Assembly: GCA_943325435.2 (NCBI GenBank)
Contig: CALPPK020000137.1
Location: forward strand, 1-5,064
DNA from: Bifidobacterium breve
Lineage (GTDB): Bacteria > Actinomycetota > Acidimicrobiia > Acidimicrobiales > Ilumatobacteraceae
Length of the DNA stretch: 5,064 nt
Reading direction: 5' to 3'
The notes under the pieces are model-generated. The model made no database searches and was not told the DNA's origin. It was given only the letters and a program-made list of their open reading frames with translations. Below, piece by piece: positions 1 through 5,064 of this stretch (its first letter is position 1; each line of letters begins with the position of its first letter). Made by a program: the position numbers and the translations under genes.

Positions 1-1773
<1,773 letters not shown>

Positions 1774-1779
1774 GCCGTC

Positions 1780-1806
1780 TGTTCCGACTAAGTTCGGTAC
1801 GGAACA
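1780..1806 (+). promoter_or_regulatory. Intercistronic inverted repeat between leuA and the ferredoxin gene
   Basis: TGTTCCG (1780-1786) and CGGAACA (1800-1806) form a perfect 7-bp inverted repeat with a 13-nt loop. A competing small stem, CCGA (1784-1787) with TCGG (1794-1797), lies inside it. No T run follows, so it does not look like an intrinsic terminator. The right arm runs into the ferredoxin ribosome binding site AAGGAG (1807-1812). Folding could therefore affect translation or RNA processing, or the repeat could be an operator. The repeat is seen; the role is unknown. Confidence 0.45.
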
Positions 1807-1818
1807 AAGGAGCCCAAT

Positions 1819-2010
1819 ATGAAAGTCGTCGTTGACTATGACATTTGTGCATCGACAGGTGCCTGCACACAAGTCTGCCCCGAAGTATTTGAAGTCCGTT
1901 CAGACGGCTACCTCTACGTATTGATTGAATCACCAGGCGAGGAATTGCGCGACAAGGTCACACAAGCTGCCGACCTTTGCCCCACTGCCGCAATCTCCAT
2001 CGAAGGCTGA
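1819..2010 (+). CDS. Small ferredoxin, P450-type, probably [3Fe-4S], 63 aa
   Basis: A one-cluster electron carrier of the cytoplasm. The cysteines are Cys10, Cys16, Cys20 and Cys54, giving C-x5-C-x3-C-P near the N-terminus and C-P near the C-terminus (LCPTAAI, 53-59). In the C-x2-C-x2-C ferredoxin motif the middle Cys is replaced by Thr13. This is the usual sign of a [3Fe-4S] cluster held by three Cys, here 10, 16 and 54. PEVFEV (21-26) and the Asp29-Gly30 turn are typical of ferredoxins that reduce cytochromes P450. Cys20 is extra, since many P450 ferredoxins have Ala there. The start ATG has AAGGAG (1807-1812) 6 nt upstream. The gene follows leuA by 45 nt and precedes pyrF by 2 nt, so it may share their transcript. 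No P450 or reductase is in the window, so the partner is unknown. The fold is certain; the cluster type is inferred from the Cys pattern. Confidence 0.92.
   Translation: MKVVVDYDICASTGACTQVCPEVFEVRSDGYLYVLIESPGEELRDKVTQAADLCPTAAISIEG
2002..2006 (+). promoter_or_regulatory. pyrF Shine-Dalgarno inside the end of the ferredoxin gene
   Basis: GAAGG lies 6 nt before TTG at 2013, within the last codons of the ferredoxin gene, whose TGA is at 2008-2010. This decides the pyrF start: an in-frame TTG at 1977 would place 12 more residues deep in the ferredoxin reading frame with no such site. The layout favours coupled translation of the two genes. Confidence 0.65.
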
Positions 2011-2012
2011 CA

Positions 2013-2822
2013 TTGTCTTTCACTTCGCTTCTCACAGCGCGTTGGCAAGAAGCTGATTCCTTATTGTGCGTCGGTTTAGATCCCGACCCGCATCGTCTTA
2101 CTCATCACTACTCACCTGACGCCGATGGCATTGAATACTTTTGCATTGACATCATTGATGCAACCGCGCAATATGCGTGCGCATTCAAACCTCAGATTGC
2201 CTACTTTGCTGCAGCTCGTGCAGAAGCACAATTAGAACGCATCTGTGAATACATTCGCAGCAACTACCCCACTATCCCCATCATTCTTGATGCGAAGCGT
2301 GGCGATATTGGTGACACTGCAACCATGTACGCACATGAAGCGTTTGACAGATACGGCGCACATGCAGTCACTGTGAACCCGTACATGGGTGGCGACACAA
2401 TCGAGCCGTACCTCGTTCATCCGAAGGGCGCCGCAATAGTTCTGTGCCGTACATCGAATGCAGGCAGTGGTGAATTTCAATCACAACTCATCGACGGAAA
2501 ACCGTTGTACCAACATGTTGCTCAACGTGCTGCGAACGAATGGTCACACAAAGGCGAAGTTGCCTTAGTAGTGGGTGCCACCTACCCAGCGGAACTTGCT
2601 GAAGTGCGAGCAATCGTTGGCGACATGCCGTTACTTGTTCCTGGTGTTGGCGCACAAGGCGGAAGCCCCGAAGACGTAGTGAAGAATGGTGCAAACTCGC
2701 ACGGCACTGGCCTCATTGTGAATTCATCACGTGCCATTTTGTATGCAGATGCAGTTGACCCAATGCCTGCTGCCGCTCGCGTTGCTCGCGAAACCCGCGA
2801 CGCACTTCGCGCCGCTCGTTAG
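2013..2822 (+). CDS. pyrF: Orotidine 5'-phosphate decarboxylase, 269 aa
   Basis: Converts OMP to UMP, the last step of de novo pyrimidine synthesis, in the cytoplasm. From the TTG start the protein is a single TIM barrel with GLDPDP (21-26) on strand 1, FKPQIAYF (58-65) with the substrate-contacting Lys59, and the signature DAKRGDIG (93-100). In that signature Asp93, Lys95 and Asp98 form the catalytic charged network. VNPYMGGD (121-128), the phosphate-binding loop PGVGAQGG (210-217) and NSSR (237-240) with phosphate-contacting Arg240 follow. The length and motif spacing fit the longer bacterial group found in mycobacteria and myxobacteria rather than the roughly 230-aa E. coli or Bacillus type. 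No ATG start is available: TTG at 2013 has GAAGG 6 nt upstream and gives a normal N-terminus (MSFTSLL), while the longer reading from TTG at 1977 is unlikely. It sits 2 nt after the ferredoxin stop and converges on serA. Confidence 0.95.
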   Translation: MSFTSLLTARWQEADSLLCVGLDPDPHRLTHHYSPDADGIEYFCIDIIDATAQYACAFKPQIAYFAAARAEAQLERICEYIRSNYPTIPIILDAKRGDIGDTATMYAHEAFDRYGAHAVTVNPYMGGDTIEPYLVHPKGAAIVLCRTSNAGSGEFQSQLIDGKPLYQHVAQRAANEWSHKGEVALVVGATYPAELAEVRAIVGDMPLLVPGVGAQGGSPEDVVKNGANSHGTGLIVNSSRAILYADAVDPMPAAARVARETRDALRAAR

Positions 2823-2847
2823 TTGCCCTAACTGTGTAGCGCAGTTA
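2818..2847. other. Overlapping short hairpins at the pyrF/serA convergent stops
   Basis: GTTAG (2818-2822) and CTAAC (2828-2832) form a 5-bp stem whose arms contain the stop codons of both genes. An alternative 6-bp stem pairs TAACTG (2829-2834) with CAGTTA (2842-2847). The two share bases and exclude each other. Neither has a T run, so an intrinsic terminator is doubtful. They may mark where the two converging transcripts end, or may be chance. No other terminator-like element is seen between the genes. Confidence 0.3.
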
Positions 2848-4402
2848 CTTCAATGATTCCGGGCTTTGCACGGAGTTCATCAAGTACGGCATCTGATGCC
2901 TCTGCAGTGGTTGCAATCACCATCAATGCTGTTCCCGGTGTGAGCGCACGACCCACGTCCATGTCTGCAATGTTCACATTGTGAGCACCCAAGAGTGTTC
3001 CGACAAGTCCGATAACTCCGGGGCGGTCGTCGTTACGAACAACGAGCATGTGGTCAGATGGTGGAACGTCTGTCATGTGTTCATCAACCATGACAATGCG
3101 TGCTTGGCGGCGAGGGCCAACAAGAGTGGCAGCAATACTGTGAGTTCCGGCGCGCAAAGTGATGAGGTTTACATAGTCACTGTTTGAACCTGAGTTCGTG
3201 ACTTTATTTTCCTTGATTGTTACTTTCTGCGCTGCAGCAATTTGAGGAGCATTGACATACGTAACGGCGTCGTCATGGCGGGCAGAGAAGAAACCCTTCA
3301 ATGCGCTGAGTGTCAGGATGCGAGTGTCGTAGCCAGCGATTTCACCAGTGGCAATGATTTCCAATTCGGAGACATTTACACCAGCAGCCGAGGAGAAGAG
3401 ACGGCCAAGACGTTCAGCGAGCGGCAGATACGGCTTCAATGTTTCGTTCGCATCTGCAGCCGAAATATTCACGGCGTACGGAACGAAATCGCCAGCGAGT
3501 GCCAGAAGAATTTGGTCGGCAATATGGTCACCTGCGCGGTCTTGTGCCTCAGTTGTACTAGCTCCAAGGTGTGGAGTTACAACAATGCCAGGCACTTGAA
3601 ACAACGGCGACTCTGTGGTTGGTTCTTTATCGAACACGTCAAGCGCTGCCCCAGCAATGACGCCGCTCTTTACTGCTTCAGCAAGATCAGCTTCATTGAT
3701 GATTCCGCCACGTGCAACGTTGATGATGCGCAATGATGGCTTTGCAGTTGCCAGCATCTTTGCATCAAACAAGTTGACAGTGTCTTTGTTCTTTGGCAAG
3801 TGCACGGTGATGAAATCAGAACGCTTGACAAGATCATTCAGTTCTGCCAAATCAATGTTCATTGCACGAGCACGTTCTTCAGACACATATGGGTCGAACG
3901 CAATTACTTTCATGCCGAACGCTGCAGCACGTTGTGCAACCAATTTGCCAATGCGACCAAGGCCAACAACTCCGAGAGTCTTGTCGAACAATTCGACGCC
4001 CTCCCACTTGCTGCGTTCCCAACGGCCCTGCACCAATGCTGCGTGAGCCTGAGGTACGTTGCGGGCAACTGCCAACAACATGGCCATTGTGTGCTCGGCC
4101 GCAGACACAATGTTTGACTCAGGAGCGTTAGACACCATGACACCACGGCGGGTAGCGGATTCAACGTCCACATTGTCGAGGCCTACACCGGCACGTCCGA
4201 CAACAACAAGGTCGTCAGCGGCTGCAAGAAGCGCATCGTCCACTCGTGTGGCAGAGCGCACGATGAGGGCGTGAGCGCCCTTAATTGCCACCTGAAGCTG
4301 TTCAGGGGTCAACCCCACCTGTACGTCGACTTCGTGACCAGCGGCGCGCAATTTGCTGAGTCCGCTTTCGGCTAATTCTTCTGACACCAAAATTCTGGAC
4401 AT
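2828..4402 (-). CDS. serA: D-3-phosphoglycerate dehydrogenase, long type I form, 524 aa
   Basis: NAD-dependent oxidation of 3-phosphoglycerate to 3-phosphohydroxypyruvate, the first step of serine synthesis, in the cytoplasm. The substrate domain has RSATRV (49-54) and GRAGVGLDNVD (69-79). The Rossmann nucleotide-binding domain has GLGRIG (147-152) and Asp170 at the end of the next strand, which fits NAD. Catalytic residues of the family are visible: Arg231 in NVARGG (228-233), Glu260 in DKEP and His278 in TPHLG. An intervening allosteric domain follows (about 318-445), then an ACT domain (about 450-524) with NDDRPGVIG (457-465), where serine is expected to bind. The four-part layout and the 524 aa match the mycobacterial enzyme (528 aa). 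The ATG at 4402 fits the family N-terminus (MSRILVSE). It lacks a clear Shine-Dalgarno, so the message may be leaderless. It is divergent from the SCP2-like gene and converges on pyrF with 5 nt between the stops. Confidence 0.97.
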   Translation of the reverse strand: MSRILVSEELAESGLSKLRAAGHEVDVQVGLTPEQLQVAIKGAHALIVRSATRVDDALLAAADDLVVVGRAGVGLDNVDVESATRRGVMVSNAPESNIVSAAEHTMAMLLAVARNVPQAHAALVQGRWERSKWEGVELFDKTLGVVGLGRIGKLVAQRAAAFGMKVIAFDPYVSEERARAMNIDLAELNDLVKRSDFITVHLPKNKDTVNLFDAKMLATAKPSLRIINVARGGIINEADLAEAVKSGVIAGAALDVFDKEPTTESPLFQVPGIVVTPHLGASTTEAQDRAGDHIADQILLALAGDFVPYAVNISAADANETLKPYLPLAERLGRLFSSAAGVNVSELEIIATGEIAGYDTRILTLSALKGFFSARHDDAVTYVNAPQIAAAQKVTIKENKVTNSGSNSDYVNLITLRAGTHSIAATLVGPRRQARIVMVDEHMTDVPPSDHMLVVRNDDRPGVIGLVGTLLGAHNVNIADMDVGRALTPGTALMVIATTAEASDAVLDELRAKPGIIEVTALHS

Positions 4403-4408
4403 TTGTCA

Positions 4409-4415
4409 ATTCTTA
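4409..4415 (-). promoter_or_regulatory. Possible -10 element for a leaderless serA transcript
   Basis: Read on the minus strand, TAAGAAT occupies positions -13 to -7 relative to the serA ATG, which is where a -10 box would sit if transcription began at the A of the start codon. No purine-rich ribosome binding site is present in the 20 nt upstream. Leaderless messages are common in actinobacteria. The match to a -10 consensus is only partial, so this is a weak inference. Confidence 0.3.
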
Positions 4416-4428
4416 TCGCTAGCGTCGT

Positions 4429-4454
4429 GGTTTGTGACATGGATTGAACAAACC
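4429..4454. repeat. 26-bp dyad in the serA / SCP2-like gene divergent spacer; candidate operator
   Basis: GGTTTGT (4429-4435) and ACAAACC (4448-4454) form a perfect 7-bp inverted repeat with a 12-bp spacer. The half-sites are centred 19 bp apart, about two helical turns. The repeat lies in the 81-nt spacer between two divergent genes and overlaps the best promoter candidate for the SCP2-like gene. That is the usual place for a dimeric repressor or activator site. The regulator is not in the window. The symmetry is seen directly; the operator role is inferred. Confidence 0.45.
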
Positions 4455-4461
4455 GTAAAGT
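4432..4461 (+). promoter_or_regulatory. Candidate promoter of the SCP2-like gene
   Basis: TTGTGA (4432-4437) and TAAAGT (4456-4461) are 18 bp apart and resemble -35 and -10 boxes of a housekeeping sigma factor. They would start transcription near 4468, leaving a short leader that contains AGGA (4474-4477), 6 nt before the ATG. Both boxes are imperfect, and the dyad at 4429-4454 covers the -35 box and most of the spacer. Modest confidence. Confidence 0.35.
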
Positions 4462-4483
4462 TTCTTTCCCGATAGGACCCAAA

Positions 4484-4891
4484 ATGAGCCATCAATTTCT
4501 CTCAGAATCATGGATTGAAGCCGCTCGCGACATCCGTCACAGGTATTCCGGCGATGTGCCCGTCATTGATGTCGTTGTCCGCATCAATGTGATCACCACC
4601 AAGGTTCCTTTCGGTGATGGCTCCATCTCGGCCTATATCGATACATCGAACGGCAGCCTGGAAATGGAATTGGGCTCAATCGAGGAATCAGATCTCACGG
4701 TGACTACTGATTACGAAACCGCACGGAAGCTCTTTGTTGAACAAGACCCGACAGCAAGCATGCAAGCGTTCATGGCCGGACGCATCAAAGTTGAAGGTGA
4801 CATCACACGGTTAATGGTGATGCAAACATCGTTGCCACAAACTGACAAAACCGAAGCAGTGGCAGCAGAGATAAAAGCAATTACTGCCTAA
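4484..4891 (+). CDS. SCP2-like sterol-carrier domain protein, 135 aa
   Basis: A single-domain protein of the SCP2 sterol-transfer fold, which binds fatty acids, acyl-CoA or sterols in a hydrophobic pocket. The clearest family signature is the C-terminal stretch AFMAGRIKVEGDITRLMVMQ (95-114), matching the F-x-x-G-x-(I/L)-x-(V/I)-x-G-(D/N) pattern. It is preceded by the typical strand and turn LTVTTDYETARKL (71-83). The N-terminal 40 residues are more variable, with a helix-like segment (about 7-20). No signal peptide or membrane segment is seen, so it is probably cytoplasmic. ATG at 4484 follows AGGA (4474-4477). The gene is divergent from serA, and its TAA overlaps the stop of the next, opposing gene. 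In actinobacteria such stand-alone SCP2 proteins often accompany lipid or steroid metabolism, but nothing nearby names a ligand. The family call is firm; the role is not known. Confidence 0.85.
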   Translation: MSHQFLSESWIEAARDIRHRYSGDVPVIDVVVRINVITTKVPFGDGSISAYIDTSNGSLEMELGSIEESDLTVTTDYETARKLFVEQDPTASMQAFMAGRIKVEGDITRLMVMQTSLPQTDKTEAVAAEIKAITA

Positions 4892-5064
4892 GAAGCAGCC
4901 AACGCTTCAGCCGACCTATCGGTGGGCGTAAGGCGAGATGCAAGCAGTGCAGCCACAGTTGCTGTTCCGGCACCAAATAACAAAGCAATACCGTAACTAC
5001 GAACCACGGTTGTCGACGCTGCAGTCATTTCATGTACTGAAATCATGACGGTGGAACCGAGCAC
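4888..5064 (-). CDS. C-terminal end of a membrane protein, probably a transporter (partial, cut by the window edge)
   Basis: An open minus-strand frame enters from the right edge and runs 58 codons to TAG at 4890-4888. Only the C-terminus is visible. One clear membrane segment (YGIALLFGAGTATVAALLA, residues 24-42 of the visible part) rich in Gly and Ala is followed by a short hydrophilic tail (SRLTPTDRSAEALAAS). A loop containing VHEMTAAS precedes it. A final helix with a short polar tail is typical of 12- or 14-helix drug and solute exporters of the major facilitator superfamily, but other multi-helix proteins end the same way, so the family is a guess. The open frame to the edge, the helix and the neat fit against the SCP2-like gene stop support a real gene. 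The stops overlap by 4 nt (CTAA, 4888-4891). Confidence 0.7.
   Translation of the reverse strand: MLGSTVMISVHEMTAASTTVVRSYGIALLFGAGTATVAALLASRLTPTDRSAEALAAS

Noticed and set aside
1977..2012. N-terminal extension of PyrF by 12 residues from TTG 1977
   Set aside because: These bases encode the conserved CP motif of the ferredoxin in another frame, and the Shine-Dalgarno supports TTG at 2013.
3242..3736. 164-codon plus-strand open frame inside serA
   Set aside because: It lies antisense to the Rossmann and linker parts of serA, whose motifs are all intact; the composition is that of a shadow frame.
3615..4046. 143-codon plus-strand open frame inside serA, Ser/Ala/Arg-rich
   Set aside because: Antisense to conserved serA codons; no domain or start signal seen.
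4404..4409. Perfect TTGACA -35 hexamer on the minus strand next to the serA start codon
   Set aside because: No -10-like hexamer is found 16-18 nt downstream, and transcription from it would begin inside serA.

Overview
The window holds five complete genes, one gene cut by the right edge, and short spacers. Every complete gene belongs to a recognisable housekeeping family. Base composition looks moderate, about half G+C by eye. The likely host is a bacterium of the Actinomycetota. The reasons are a long alpha-isopropylmalate synthase with a C-terminal regulatory domain, a long (type I) phosphoglycerate dehydrogenase, an OMP decarboxylase of the group with the DAKRGDIG motif, and a short ferredoxin of the kind that serves cytochromes P450. 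A moderate-GC lineage would fit, but I cannot place it more closely. I see no insertion sequence, CRISPR array, tRNA, rRNA or phage gene.

Layout. Bases 1-81 are a leader with a terminator-like hairpin followed by a T run, then the leuA ribosome binding site. Next come three co-directional plus-strand genes: leuA (82-1773), a small ferredoxin (1819-2010) and pyrF (best start TTG at 2013, ending 2822). The leuA-ferredoxin gap is 45 nt and contains an inverted repeat. The ferredoxin-pyrF gap is 2 nt, and the pyrF Shine-Dalgarno lies inside the end of the ferredoxin gene. serA lies on the minus strand (4402-2828) and converges on pyrF with 5 nt between the stop codons. An 81-nt divergent spacer (4403-4483) separates serA from a plus-strand SCP2-like sterol-carrier gene (4484-4891). 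The spacer carries a clean 26-bp dyad. The SCP2-like gene converges on, and overlaps by 4 nt, the C-terminal end of a minus-strand membrane protein (4888 to beyond 5064), probably a transporter.

Function. leuA commits carbon to leucine, serA commits 3-phosphoglycerate to serine, and pyrF makes UMP, so the window is mainly biosynthetic. The ferredoxin is the outlier: its partner is not in the window and it may simply share the leuA transcript. The SCP2-like protein suggests lipid or acyl-CoA binding. I found no convincing new multi-gene system. The points worth a second look are regulatory (a possible attenuator before leuA, the dyad between serA and the SCP2-like gene, a serA start without a Shine-Dalgarno) and the cysteine pattern of the ferredoxin.
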